A stretch of DNA of 64,000 nucleotides from Haematobia irritans. Lineage: Eukaryota > Arthropoda > Insecta > Diptera > Muscidae. The notes under the pieces were generated by a model, which saw nothing but the letters and a program-made list of their open reading frames with translations, searched no databases and was not told the DNA's origin. Location: NCBI RefSeq assembly GCF_050003625.1, contig NC_134397.1:273228070-273292069 (forward strand). Direction: 5' to 3'. Made by a program: the position numbers and the translations under genes. Shown here in pieces: positions 32,257-43,797 of the stretch (position 1 is its first letter; every line of letters begins with the position of its first letter).

Positions 32257-32745
32257 AGGTGTGCATGAGCGTGAGTATTATAATATTACTCACGTGCACA
32301 CCTCTAGTAAAAGCATGCTACGATTAAAAGTGAAGCAATAGAACTAAAAATTATTCAAAAACTTAAGACGTAAAATAGTGATGACATTTTTCAAACTTGT
32401 TACTAAAACCAAATGCACGTTGGACTATAATTTTTTTTCTAAAAGTTCCAACATTTTTCAAAAAAATACGAACGTTTTTAATAAAAAGTACGAAATATTT
32501 TCATAAAAAGAACGAAAATATTTCATAAAAATTACGAAATACTTTCATAAAAAGTAAATTTTTTTCTTACAATCTACGAAAAATTTGAACTTTTCTTCGT
32601 ATAAAGTAGGAAATATTTCGTACTTTTAATGAAAAGTTTCTTTGGTTGTAAAACAATGAAAAACTTCGTACTTTTAACAAAAATTTTCGTTCTTTTTACG
32701 TAGAAAATTCTTTCGGTGTACCATCATTCTATGGTGGTGGGTATA
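32257..32745. repeat. foldback-like repeat with TACGAAA units
   Basis: Opens with the imperfect palindrome GTGTGCATGAGCGTGAGTAT/ATTACTCACGTGCACAC (about 32259-32303). It then has degenerate repeats of ACGAAATATTTTCATAAAAA (32460-32570), followed by their inverse (AATATTTCGTACTTTTAATG, 32610-32700). This suggests a long imperfect hairpin. A TATGGTGGTGGGTATAAAA HINE-like phrase closes it. Confidence 0.5.
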
Positions 32746-33395
32746 AAAATGAATACATTAAAAATTGTTTCCTAGAATCATGTACGGAAAAATCAAATTT
32801 AAAAGAACTGTGTCATAAATTGGTCCTCGGAATCAAAGTCTAGGTCGCAATTTAAGTCCAATCGCCTTCAAATTTGGCACATGTTCCTAATTTGGGTCAC
32901 AATAGAACCCTATTGTTTTTGGAAGAAATCGGTTCAGATTTAGATATAGCTCCCATATATATCTTACGCACGATATGGACCCAGCAGCCAGAGTTTTATA
33001 CCGATTTGCTTGAAGTTTTGTACAAACATGACACTTAGTCGTATAGTCAAGTGTGCAAAATTTGATTGAAATCGGTTCAGATTTAGATATAGCTCCCATA
33101 TATATTTTTCGCCCGATATGGACTTATATGGCCCCAGAAGCCAGAGTTTTGGCCCAATTTGGTTGAAATTTTGCACTAGGAGTACAATTAGTAATATATT
33201 CATGTGTGCCAAATTTGATTGAAATCGGTTCAGAGTTAGATATAGCTCCCATATATATGTTTTTCTGATTTCGACAAAAATGGTCAAAATACCAACATTT
33301 TCCTTGTTAAATCGTCACTGCTTAGTCGAAAAGTTGTAAAAATGTCTCTAATTTTCCTAAACTTTTAATACATTTATATCGAGCGATAAATCATA

Positions 33396-33911
33396 CACTG
33401 AAAAAACAGTGAACCCACCAGGAAGAAAAGTTTCGGTTAATTTTAGAAAATTTTGAATATTTGTAGAAAATTTTAACTAAACAGTATTACAAACGTTGGC
33501 ATCACGCCGATGTCATAAAAATAAGTAAATATTTTTCGACAAATTCAAGAAAATTTATTAGACATAACAAAGTTTTTTCATTTGTTAAAGAAAATTTTGA
33601 AGTTTGAAGGAAAAACTTGGAGTTCAAAATTGCAAGAATGTCTTTAGTGATATACGAAGTTCATGATGGACGCATTTTTGGTGAAATTTACAAATTTAAA
33701 GAAATTCTGAACTCTTTTCTGGAAGGAACGAATTTAGGTAATCATTATGCTTCATTTCAGTTTATTTTTTTCCTCGGTTTTAGTTAATTTAACTAACGTA
33801 AACAAAAAATTATTAGAGTAAAGGAAACTTTCTCCAAACATAATAATTCCATGAACTAAAATAAAGTTAAATTGGCTTAAGTGAAATAGAGAGTTCACTT
33901 TTTTTTGAGTG
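33396..33911 (-). mobile_element. 516-bp MITE M, copy 1
   Basis: Ends CACTGAAAAAACAGTGAACC and GTTCACTTTTTTTTGAGTG are inverted. TA flanks both sides (33394-33395, 33912-33913), and the HINE P sequence it interrupts is known from other copies. Exactly the same length as, and nearly identical to, copy 2 at 45948-46463 in the opposite orientation, so recently active. No coding capacity; must be mobilised in trans. TA target suggests a Tc1/mariner-type source. Confidence 0.85.
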
Positions 33912-34108
33912 TAAATAAACTTTTGCGAAGTTTCCTTAAAATTGCTTCAGATTTAAATGTTTCCCATATTTTTTTTACTAAAATTGTGTTCCACCCTAGT
34001 GCATTAGCCAACTTAAATTTTGAGTCTATAGATTTTGTAAAAGTCTATCAAATTCTGTCCAATTCGAGTGATATTTAAATGTATGTATTTGGGGCAAACC
34101 TCTATATA

Positions 34109-35070
34109 CACGGATGATAAAGACTGTTTTTCATATGTTTGGCTATAAACATTATATGTTTGGAACACAAATTTTTAAACACAATATTTTTGAGTGCAAG
34201 CATATAATGTTCATAAACTAGCATAACATGTTTGGCACATATATGTTAATAAGTTAGAACATATTATGTTTGGGACATAAAATGTTTGTTGCTTGGATGC
34301 AAACATATATTAATTTAGAAATAGCCTATAAACATATATGTGTTTAGTAGCTTGGAGCGCTATTTAACAGGGAGCGATATTGAATTAAGTTGGTGGTTGT
34401 TGCTTGTTATTACAAAATTAACATTTTATTTTCCCTTGGGCAATTGATCAGCTACTTCTTTGATCCTTACAAACTGTGTGGTCCGCTGTTCGAATCCCCG
34501 TCCGGCAAAAGGTAAAATTAAAATAAAAAAAATCATAAAATTGAATAATTTCTTCTACAATGTTTGTATTACAGAAAAAGGTGCTAAGAACTAAAAAATC
34601 TCGTGAAAGTGAGAAAGATGTGAGGGAATATACAATTAGGCAGAAACAAAATTTTGAGCATTCAGGTCGAAAACCTATGTTGTTAGCACCTATATTACCT
34701 GTTTATTTTCATAATTCATTATGATTGTAAATATATAAATAAATAACATTTTGAGCACAATATTGTTTGGGAGAATTTTTTTAAGCATATAATATTTTTG
34801 GGTGCAAAATGCTTCCAAACATATTATATGTTCACATAATAACATATTGTTTTTTGGAAAACAACATTATTGAATTTGGATGCTAAAATACAAAATGTTT
34901 GGAACTTAGACTACCCAAACATATATTGTTTAGACCAATATGCTTTCAACCATATTATATATTGGAAGAGATCAAACATATAAATGTTTGGGCAATACCC
35001 AAAAATGTATATGCTTGAAGCAAAATATGTTTGGGAGTATATGTTACAGAAGCGATTTTTTGTGAGCGTG
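34109..35070 (+). mobile_element. TA-flanked element F, copy B, inside HINE P
   Basis: 962 bp from CACGGATGATAAAGACTG to TTTTTTGTGAGCGTG, with TA at 34107-34108 and 35071-35072. Rich in CATATGTTTGG/CAAACATAT. Carries a decayed tRNA-like segment at about 34440-34510. Shorter than copy A because the GAGAGAGAG-containing region is replaced or deleted. Confidence 0.7.
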
Positions 35071-35199
35071 TATGTAGCACCCAACACATTTGACGGATAT
35101 TATATGGTATCGAAAATTGTGATCAACAAAGTGGTGCAGGGTATAATATAGTCGGCCCCGCCCGACTTTAGACTTTCCTTACTTGTTTCCTACTTGTTT

Positions 35200-35515
35200 A
35201 AGAAAATTTCGGGATTTGAATTTGAGTTGCATAAATATTCATACGAAGTTCAAGATGGGCGCAATATTGGTAAAATGTAGATATTTTAAGAAATTCTGAA
35301 CTATTTTGTTGCAGGCACGAATTTAGAAAATCTTTATATTAGTAAATCTCAGCATTTGCGTATATATTCCCCTATTTGTAGTTCATTTAACTAACATACA
35401 CAAAAAAATATTAAAGCCAAGAAATCTTTCTCAAAACATAATAATTCCGTGAACTAAAATAAAATTAAATTCGCCTTAGTGTCACATAGCGTTCACTTTT
35501 TCTTGAATGAATTCA
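35200..35515 (-). mobile_element. MITE M relic cut by HINE P end
   Basis: TTCATACGAAGTTCAAGATG, GAAATTCTGAACTATTTTGT and GTTCACTTTTTCTTGAATGA match MITE M at lower identity. The left half is absent where the HINE P terminates (35186), so the older MITE was probably the target. Confidence 0.6.
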
Positions 35516-36620
35516 TCCTTTGTTCATAAAGATCTAATAATAATGAATCATAAATGTTTTTTTTTTTTTACTATCCGGTTTTCGTTTATGTAAATGGAAC
35601 CCGTTAATCGGTTTTATCTACCCTATACCACTCATGTCAATTAGTGCTGCCTTTCTCTATAAAACCAGGCATCTCGAGGGAATGTTGCAGGAGGGACTTT
35701 CGTAACTCTGATGTTTTAAGTCTTGAAAGTAAAGACAATAAAACTTAAAACCATTTATCTTTGATTTACATTATTAAAGGAAAAACAACCTTTTTATATC
35801 AAACGAAAAGAAAATGTTTTGCTTTTATTTAAGATTTTCTTTTGGCAAGAGGAATTAGTTTTCTGCGCGTTTTTTTTTTTCAATTTCAATTCCAACAAAT
35901 TAGCCTACAATCTATACTCAATACGAAGGTCATTCCAAATGAATACAATCCTATTTATGTCAAATATTGTCTGCTGTTATATTGAGAGAAGGACAATCAT
36001 CATCATCATCATCATCGATTCCTCAATGAAAAATACTACAAAAATTTTAAATTAATTTTACTACTGCCATATCAAAGGGCTATATGTACCTGCAGTGTTG
36101 CATTGTTGATGGTTGTGCCATTGTTGTTGCCATTTCATGCTACAGAAGCGTCTAACCACAGGATATCCTCTTTTGGCTTTCGAGGTTACAACTTTTGTTT
36201 CCATTGCCACTCTATCTCATGTTGTTGTTGTTGCTGTTGTTATTGTTCTTCCTTAATTTGTATTTCCAGCTAAACTTAATCCTCTAGAGTGGATGTGCAA
36301 GGCAACACAAAACAAACTCATCAACAAGCAACCAGTGTGTAGACAAGCAAATATGTTGGTCATTCTAAAACCCAGGAAATATATACTTCTGGGGATGCAG
36401 TATAATACATAAACTACAACAAAAACAAAGCGCATAACTATTAATAAAAAGCTGAAAATTCTTTAGGCTTCTCAATAGTATAACCTACATGCAAAAAAAT
36501 ATTTCTCTACTCCCAAACGAAATTTTAGACAAACAATTTTCGTTTCATATTTGCTTTCCGCTGTTAGGAAGATGTGATAAACGTTGATTACTTTTACTGA
36601 GTGTACAAATAACTTCATAA
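35516..36620. other. unique DNA with trinucleotide microsatellites
   Basis: Contains (ATC)n at about 35997-36016 and GTT-rich repeats at about 36221-36246. Short frames only. No recognised protein or shared repeat. Confidence 0.4.
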
Positions 36621-36728
36621 AGACTACACTCAAAAAAAAGTGAACTATATTTCATTAAAGCGGATTTAAGTTTATTTTAGTTCACGGAATTATTACATTT
36701 TAAGAAAGTTTCCATGACTTTAATAATT

Positions 36729-38708
36729 ATACCCACCACCATATGTTAGAATGGTGACGAAGGTATAATAATTTGGTCATTCCGTTTGTAACACGTCGAA
36801 ATATCGACTTCCGACTATATAAATTATATATTCTTGATCAGCGAGAGGTTGTAAGACGATATAACCATGTCCGTCTGTCTGTCTGCCTTCAATAATGACG
36901 CTATCGTTTTGAAATTTGGCACAGATTCGGCTTATAAAAACTATAGTTTTTATCCAATTTGCCTGAAATTGGAAATCTAGATGTATTTTAGGACCATCAA
37001 AAAGTATACCGAAAATGGTGCCTATCGTTCCATGTTTTGGTATAGCGCCCATGTGTTTCGGCCCATGTTTTGATATAGCCCCCACATAAACCGATCTCCC
37101 GATTTTACTTCTTGGGCTTCTATAACTCGTAGTTTTAATCCAATTTACCTGAAATTTGAAATCTAGAGGTACTCTAGGACCCTAGGTTAGGTTAGGTGGC
37201 AGCCCAATGTATCAGGCTCACTTAGACTATTCAGTCCATTGTGATACCACATTGGTGAACTTCTCTCTTATCACTGAGTGCTGCCCGATTCCATGTTAAG
37301 CTCAATGACAAGGGACCTCCTTTTTATAGCCGAGTCCGAACGGCGTTCCACATTGCAGTGAAAACACTTAGAGAAGCTTTGAAACCCTCAGAAATGTAAC
37401 CAGCATTACTGAGGTGGAATAATCCACCGCTGAAAAACTTTTTTTGGTGTTCGGTCGAAGCTGGAATCGAACCCACGACCTTGTATATGCAAGGCGGGTA
37501 TGCTAACCATTGCACCACGGTGGCTCTAGGACCCTAAAGACTTGTACCGAAAATGGTGAGTACCGGTTCATGTTTTGATATAGCCACCATATAAACCGAT
37601 CTCCCGATTTTATTTCTTGGTCTTCTAGAATCCGTAATTTTTACCCCATTTGTCTCAAATCGGAAATCTGAAGGTATTCTAGGACCTTAAAGAGGTGTGC
37701 CGAAAATGGTGAGTATCGGTCCATGTTTTGATATAGCCCCCATATAGACCGATCTCCCGATTTTACTTCTTGGGCTTCTAGAATCCGTAGTTTTTATCTA
37801 ATTTGCCTGAAATTTGAAATCTAGAAGTATTCTTGGACCATAAAGACGTCTGTCGAAAATGGTGAGTACCGGCCCATGTTTTGTTGCAGCCCCCATATAG
37901 ACCGATCTCCCGATTTTACTTCTTGGGCTTCTAGAATCCGTAGTTTTTACCCAATTTGCTTGAAATTGGAAATCTAGAGGTATCCTAGGATCGTAAAGGG
38001 GTGTGCCGAGTATCGGTACAGTTTTTGATATAGCCCCCTTATAAACCGGCCCTCCAATTTGGGGTCTAGATTCTAGAACTACAATTAAATGTGCTGAATA
38101 CTGTGTATATCCTTCCATGTTTTGGTATAGCCCCCATTACACCGAACTCCCGATTTAACTCCTAGGGTTTCTAGAAATTTTAGTTTTTATCCGATTTGCC
38201 ACAAATTGAAAATATACTGGCATTTTAGACCCATAACAAAGTGTATATGATTTAGTTTTATCGGTCCATTTGGTAAGGCCTCCATATAGACCGACTTCAC
38301 TTATTGAGGGTATAGAAGGCGCACTGATCATTAAAATTGCTTGAAACTGAATGCAAAATTTCCAGATTTTACTTCTCGTAGTCATTTAAATACTTGGGAT
38401 GAAAATTCACAGATTTTAGATTTCAAATCGAGGCGTTATTTCATCATTTTCTTGCACTTACAAGAGACGTTTATGATTCCTCTAAAGCTAAAAAAAAAAT
38501 GGTTCTTATAAATTCAGAATCTGATCTAGTCTTCATAGGTAAAATCTTTACATTTATCTGTGGGAAGCGTACTGGTTGAACTGATCTGCTTGGGAAAATA
38601 TCTGTCATCAAACCCCCCCTGATATTTCAAAGGAAACTATAATATTTGATTCATGGTGGTGGGTATTTAAGATTCGCCCCGGCCGAACTTACTACTGTAT
38701 ATACTTGT
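36729..38708 (+). mobile_element. HINE family R, full length, inside MITE M
   Basis: 5' end ATACCCACCACCATATGTTA at 36729, GTCCGTCTGTCTGTCTGCC block near 36869-36887, then R monomers (CCATGTTTTGATATAGCCCC, CCGATCTCCCGATTTTACTT) of about 165 bp. The 3' hairpin TTCGCCCCGGCCGAA is followed by TATATACTTGT ending at 38708. A SINE sits inside it. Confidence 0.8.
37185..37523 (-). mobile_element. tRNA-headed SINE, copy 2, inside HINE R
   Basis: Same SINE as at 12749, about 339 bp, with a perfect 13-bp direct repeat CTCTAGGACCCTA on both sides (37172-37184 and 37524-37536). The minus-strand head starts GCCACCGTGGTGCAATGG and has the B-box GGGTTCGATTCCAG. The tail is CCACCTAACCTAACC. The duplication is what target-primed reverse transcription by a LINE leaves. 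Confidence 0.9.
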
Positions 38709-39221
38709 TATTTGCGTACGTTAGTCGAATTAACTAAAGCAGAGGAACAAATTATACACAAAGGAAGCATAGAGATTAACTAAATTCGTGTCTCCCACAA
38801 AATATGTTAGTTCAGAAATTCTTAAAATTTGTAAATTTTACCAATAATGCGCCCATCATAAATTTCGTATGGCACTAAAGATATTTTTGCAATTTTTTAC
38901 TCCAATTTTTTCCTTCAAACTTCGATATTTTCTTAAAAAAATAAAACCAAACAATTATGGCTAATAAATTTTCTTGAGTTTGTCAAAAACTATTTACTTA
39001 TTTTTGTGAAATCGGAGTAACATTGCGTTTTTGATACAGCTTAGTTAAATTTTTCAAAAATTAATCAAATGTTTCTAAAATTAATTAAAATGTTCTTTCC
39101 TGGTAGGTTCACTGTTTTTTCAGTGTAATTCTAAACAATCTTTTTTGGCTAATTGCATCTTCCTCGAAGTTTTTTAGTTCATAGCAAACTTTATTTAACA
39201 GATATTTCTGATATTTGGTTG

Positions 39222-39305
39222 GCCTCCGAGGAGCAATGGTTAACAAGCCCGTCTTGTATACAAAGGACCATGGGTTCAATCCCTGCTTCGACGGAACACC
39301 AAAAA
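39222..39305 (+). mobile_element. SINE head (tRNA-like part only)
   Basis: GAGGAGCAATGGTTAACAAG (A-box region), GACCATGGGTTCAATCCCTG (B-box) and TTCGACGGAACACCAAAAAA, then A-rich sequence. Matches the first ~80 bases of the SINE and stops at the same place as the 30718 copy. Confidence 0.65.
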
Positions 39306-39370
39306 AAATTACATATATTCCAAAAATATTCGAAAGATTCCGAAAAGTTGTTCGACATTACTATATTAAT

Positions 39371-41465
39371 TATACCCTGCGCCACACTGTGGAACAGGGT
39401 ATTGTAAGTTAGTGCATATGTTTGTAACACCCAGAAGGAGACGAGATAGACACATGGTGTCTTTGGCAATAATGCTCAGGGTGGGTCCCTGAGTCGATAT
39501 AACTATGTCCGTCTGTCCGTCCGTCCGCCTGTCTGTGAACACATTTTTGTGATCAAAGTCTAGGTCGCAATTTACGTCCAATCGCCTACAAATTTGGCAC
39601 ATGTCCCTAATTTGGGTCAGAATAGAACCCTATTGATTTTGGAAGAAATCGGTTCAGATTTAGATATAGCTCCCATATATATCTTTCGCCCGATATGCAC
39701 TAATATGGACCCAGAAGCCAGAGTTTTATCCTGATTAGCTTGAAATTTTGCACAAGGAGTACAGTTGGCAGTATAGTCATGTGTGCAAAATTTGATTGAA
39801 ATCGGTTCAGATTTAGATATAGCTTCCATATATATTTTTCGCCCGATATGGACTTATAAGGCCCCAGAAGCCAGAGTTTTGGCCCAATTTGGTTGAAATT
39901 TTGCACTAGGAGTACAATTAGTAATATAGTCATGTGTGCCTAACTTGATTGAAATCGGTTCAGATTTAGATATAGCTCCCATATATATGTTTTTCTGATT
40001 TCGACAAAAATGGTCGAAATACCAACATTTTCCTTGTAAAATCGCCACTGCTTAGTCGAAAGGTTGTAAAAATGACTCTAATTTTCCTAAACTTCTAATA
40101 CATATATATCGAGCGATAAATCATAAATAAACTTTTTCGAAGTTTCTTTAAAATTGCTTCAGATTTAAACGTTTCCCATATTTATACCCTTCACCACTAC
40201 TGTGGTACAGGGTATAATAAGTTTGTGCATTTGTATGTAACGCCAAGAAGGAGTAATCATAGACCAACCTTTTAGTACACGGATCGGCTTAGAATTAAAT
40301 TTTGAGTCGATTTAGCGATGTCCGTCTGTCTGTCTGTCTGTCTGACCGTCCGTCTGTCTGTTGATGTATTTTTGTGTGCAAAGTACAGCTCGCAGTTTTA
40401 GTCCGATTGTCCTAAAATTTGGTATAGGGTCCTATTTCGGCTCAAAGACGATCCCTATTGATTTTGGAAAAAATCGGTTCAGATTTAGATATAACTGTCA
40501 TATATATTTTTCACCGATCTGGTCATAATTGGCGTGTATATCAACCGATCTTCCTCAAATTCCGTACATCCGAATATTTTATGGGTCTCGAAAAACTTGC
40601 AAAATATCAGCCAAATCGGTTCAGATTTAGATATAGCTCCCATATATAGCTTTCGCCCGATTTACACTCATTTGCCCACAGAGGCCAATTTTTTGCTCAG
40701 ATTTAGTTGAAATTTTGCACAGGGAGTAGAATTAGCCATGCGTGCCAAATTTGGTTGAAATCCGTTCAGATTTGGATATATCTCCCATATATACCTTTCG
40801 CCCGATTTACACTCATATGACCACAGAGGCCAATTTTTAACTCCGATTTAGTTGAAATTTTGCACAGGGAGTAGAATTAGCATTGTTACTATGCGTGCCA
40901 AATTTGGTTGAAATCGGTTCAGATTTGGATATATCTCCCATATATAGCTTTCGCCCGATTTACACTCATATGACCACAGAGGCCAATTTTTAACTCCGAT
41001 TTAGTTGAAATTTTGCACAGGGAGTAGAATTAGCATTGTAGCTATGCGTGCCATATTTGGTTGAAATCGGTTCAGATTTAGATATATGTCCCATATATAG
41101 CTTTCGCCCGATTTACACTCATTTGCCCACAGAGGCCAATTTTTTGCTCAGATTTAGTTGAAATTTTGCACAGGGAGTAGAATTAGCCATGCGTGCCAAA
41201 TTTGGTTGAAATCCGTTCAGATTTGGATATATCTCCCATATATACCTTTCGCCCGATTTACACTCATATGACCACAGAGGCCAATTTTTAACTCCGATTT
41301 AGTTGAAATTTTGCACAGGGAGTAGAATTAGCATTGTTACTATGCGTGCCAAATTTGGTTGAAATCGGTTCAGATTTAGATATAGCTCCCATATATAGAT
41401 TTCGCCCGATTTACACTCATATGACCACAGAGGCCAATTTTTAACTCCGATTTAGTTGAAATATC
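39371..41465 (+). mobile_element. tandem HINE family P (A then B)
   Basis: A first P of subtype A starts TATACCCTGCGCCACACTGT at 39371 and runs to TTTCCCATAT at about 40181. There a subtype B starts TATACCCTTCACCACTACTG and runs through a GTCY block (40320-40360) and many monomers to 41465, lacking the 3' hairpin. Inside B a 451-bp block is repeated (40641 on and 41092 on), identical over at least 280 bases. Non-coding. Confidence 0.75.
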
Positions 41466-41697
41466 AACTTAAACAAAAAATATTCATATAATCTCATGTG
41501 TAGAAAATTTTAATTATGCATAGATATGTATACAATATTTTTATAATATTAAATTGAACCGACGGGCTTTTTGGGCAGCAAATAAATCAATGACTTCTGC
41601 AGTCGGCACATTTATTCGGCGATGAACCGACATTAATGCCAATCCTTTGAGTCTACTCTCGCTAGTCGAATTTCTAAGATACGTCTTTAATCTCTTC

Positions 41698-42243
41698 CAT
41701 GGCTGAATAAGGAGGTTGAATCACGATAACAAAAACAACAAATTCAATATGTTGTTTACAATTTTAAAATTTCAAAATCAGCTGATAAAAGAATCGTATG
41801 GCATTGGTAAAAGTGGCAATTATTTATTCTTTCAATTGTCCTGAAAAAATAATTCAAATCCTGAGGAAAATAAAGGTTCAAATTTAATTGCGTCACCTAT
41901 GAGTGATTGTGAAGTGGATAATTCATCCGAGGAACGCCGATATGAGACCAAAGTTAATAATGGAAGTCAGTCAAATGGATATTCGCCATTTATTAACAAA
42001 AACAGTTTATGATGCAGTTTAAAAACTGATGTGCGTGGTATTTTGGGTCTGGAATATGTTATCAAGATACTCAAGTCATCTTTGAACAATTCTGCGCGAG
42101 TTTGTTTGAGAGGCATTTGCTATGCAGTGTCATTTGGAGAGCTGCAATCACCATAAACATATGATTTTGACATCTTAAAATTTGGTCGAAATAAAAAAAT
42201 GTAATCATATGGCCCCATGATTTAACCTTCTTGTTCAGCCATG
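41698..42243. mobile_element. 546-bp TIR element with 9-bp target duplication
   Basis: Inverted ends CATGGCTGAATAAGGAGGTT and the complement of AACCTTCTTGTTCAGCCATG (3 mismatches in 26). Target duplication AATCTCTTC at 41689-41697 and 42244-42252 is perfect. A 9-bp duplication points to a MULE-type or other 9-bp superfamily rather than hAT. No transposase frame inside. Inserted in the hAT pseudogene. Confidence 0.8.
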
Positions 42244-42292
42244 AATCTCTTCGTTGTTGAAAATGAACGTTCGGATGAGCACGTAGTAACTG

Positions 42293-43333
42293 CAGGGATG
42301 GAAAATGCAGTACTATAGTACGTTTTTAAAACTTTTTCACCCCGGTCAGTAACGTAGTACCCCCGCGAATGATTTAGTACCTTTTGTGTAGACATTTTTG
42401 AGTCGATATCAGATTTATGGTACAATAGCTTTGACAAAATATTTTAATATTTTGAGAAAGTCTTTATCAACCTTATTTGCTAATAGTTTTTTACAAATAT
42501 GGCAAAACAGACATGTTCATGTGGGAAGAAAATCTCTATTTTGTAAAAGACATAGTCAAAAACAGGATTTTATTGAACTTCAAGAATGTTTTAGTCGACA
42601 TTTTATTTCTATACAGAATTTTTGCAAAATTTTATTTTTATAGAAAATTTTGTCAAAATTTTATTTCAATTGAAAATTTTGTAAAAATTTTATTTCTATA
42701 GGAAATTTTTGCAAAATTTTATTTCTATAGAAAAAATTTTGCAATTTTTTTTTCTGTAGAATTTTTTTGCAAAATTATTTCGGCATTAGCCGGCTATCAT
42801 ACAAAACCTTTTTTCGGAGGGTTCAAGTGTGGTTCATTGTTGGGTTTAATGAACTGCCTGAATTTATTCTGATAATTGGTTGATAGTTTTGCTGCAAATA
42901 GAGGATGCTGATAAGGAATGTGGTAATTCCGAAACCATCCAACCATCTTGCAGTCTATAGGTCTTTGCCCAAATAAATTTGACAAACATTCTTTTCCTCT
43001 GTTGGTTAAACTACACTTGTAGTTTAGTCAATGTATGGTTTTAAGCTGCAACAAAAAACAACAATGCTTAAAGATCAAAACCAACAATAACAAAACAAAA
43101 CGAATGGAAAATTTTATTTCTATAGAAAATTTTTGCAAAATTTTATTTATATAGAAAATTTTGTCAAAATTTTAATTATATAGAAAATTTTGTCAAAATT
43201 TTATTTTCTTTATAATCCAGTCTCTTGACAATAATATTCAAGTGAAATTTTTGTTGAAATTTAGTAACAAGTACCTTTCCGATCAAAAAATACCTTTTTT
43301 GTACTTTCTTAAAAATTGTATTTTCCATCCCTG
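42293..43333. mobile_element. non-autonomous hAT element, 1041 bp
   Basis: Ends CAGGGATGGAAAATGCAG and TTGTATTTTCCATCCCTG are inverted; perfect 8-bp duplication AGTAACTG at 42285-42292 and 43334-43341. The termini and 8-bp target are diagnostic of hAT. The interior holds two short arrays of the 29-bp minisatellite unit in reverse orientation (42600-42770, 43105-43210) separated by ~310 bp of other DNA (CGGCATTAGCCGGCTATCAT...). No transposase. Confidence 0.9.
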
Positions 43334-43719
43334 AGTAACTGGCAAAGTGACCAAAATTTTTAAAATATGCACGTTTGGAAATATCTCTTTATTGCTTCCA
43401 TCGCTAAATTAGGCAGGTTCTTTTCGCAGGTTTTGCTCCATTTTATTTACACACGTGTGTTTGGCTGTTTCGTTGTTGTTCTATGGCCAAACAAAGCGGG
43501 TCATGTTCACAAAAAGAACAACAAACACACATAAAAAGTAGAAATACATTTTCCAAAAATGAAATTTGTGGTGCGAGAACAAAAACAATTTGTTTTTTTT
43601 CGACCGTCGTTTGACGGGCTTTTCAACTAGTATTCTATGATTTGTGCAAGTTTTATAGGTAAGCGTTTTTCAAAATAAAACCTCCAACTTTTCTTCAACA
43701 TCTTCGATAAGATTTTTCT

Positions 43720-43762
43720 ATGCAGCTAAAAATATAATATGCAGCTATATTTTTAGCTGCAT
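43720..43762. repeat. perfect 17-bp hairpin
   Basis: ATGCAGCTAAAAATATA (43720-43736) is complementary to TATATTTTTAGCTGCAT (43746-43762) with a 9-base loop that itself contains ATGCAGC. Role unknown. Confidence 0.7.
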
Positions 43763-43797
43763 TTATATATATTTATATAAAAATATTCATTCATTTC

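Larger units (their letters stand above)
32830..35186 (+). mobile_element. HINE family P, 5'-truncated, with two insertions
   Basis: P monomers (GGTTCAGATTTAGATATAGC repeated) run from 32830 to the 3' end (GTGGTGCAGGGTATAATATA, GTCGGCCCCGCCCGAC, ACTTGT at 35186). Two insertions interrupt it: a 516-bp MITE at 33396-33911 and element F at 34109-35070. The 5' terminus and GTCY block are missing. Confidence 0.8.
36627..39125 (+). mobile_element. MITE M, copy 3, split by HINE R
   Basis: Left end CACTCAAAAAAAAGTGAACT (TA at 36625-36626), interrupted at AATAATT 36728. It resumes at 38709 (TATTTGCGTACGTTAGTCGA) and ends CACTGTTTTTTCAGTG at 39125 with TA 39126-39127. Without the 1.98 kb insert it is about 519 bp, like copies 1 and 2 but more diverged, so it is the older copy. 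Confidence 0.85.
41540..43390 (-). pseudogene. hAT transposase C-terminus, split by two insertions
   Basis: Minus-strand exon-like pieces give ILKILVTLPVT (43390-43334), then TTCSSERSFSTTKR (42292-42244), then LKTYLRNSTSESRLKGLALM and SVHRRINVPTAEVIDLF (41697 to about 41550). This is the hAT C-terminal dimerisation region, whose hallmark is the ERSFS block. If the two inserted elements and one copy of each target duplication are ignored, the frame is continuous, so it was still open when they landed. The rest of the transposase (BED finger, catalytic domain) is not found upstream. Confidence 0.8.
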
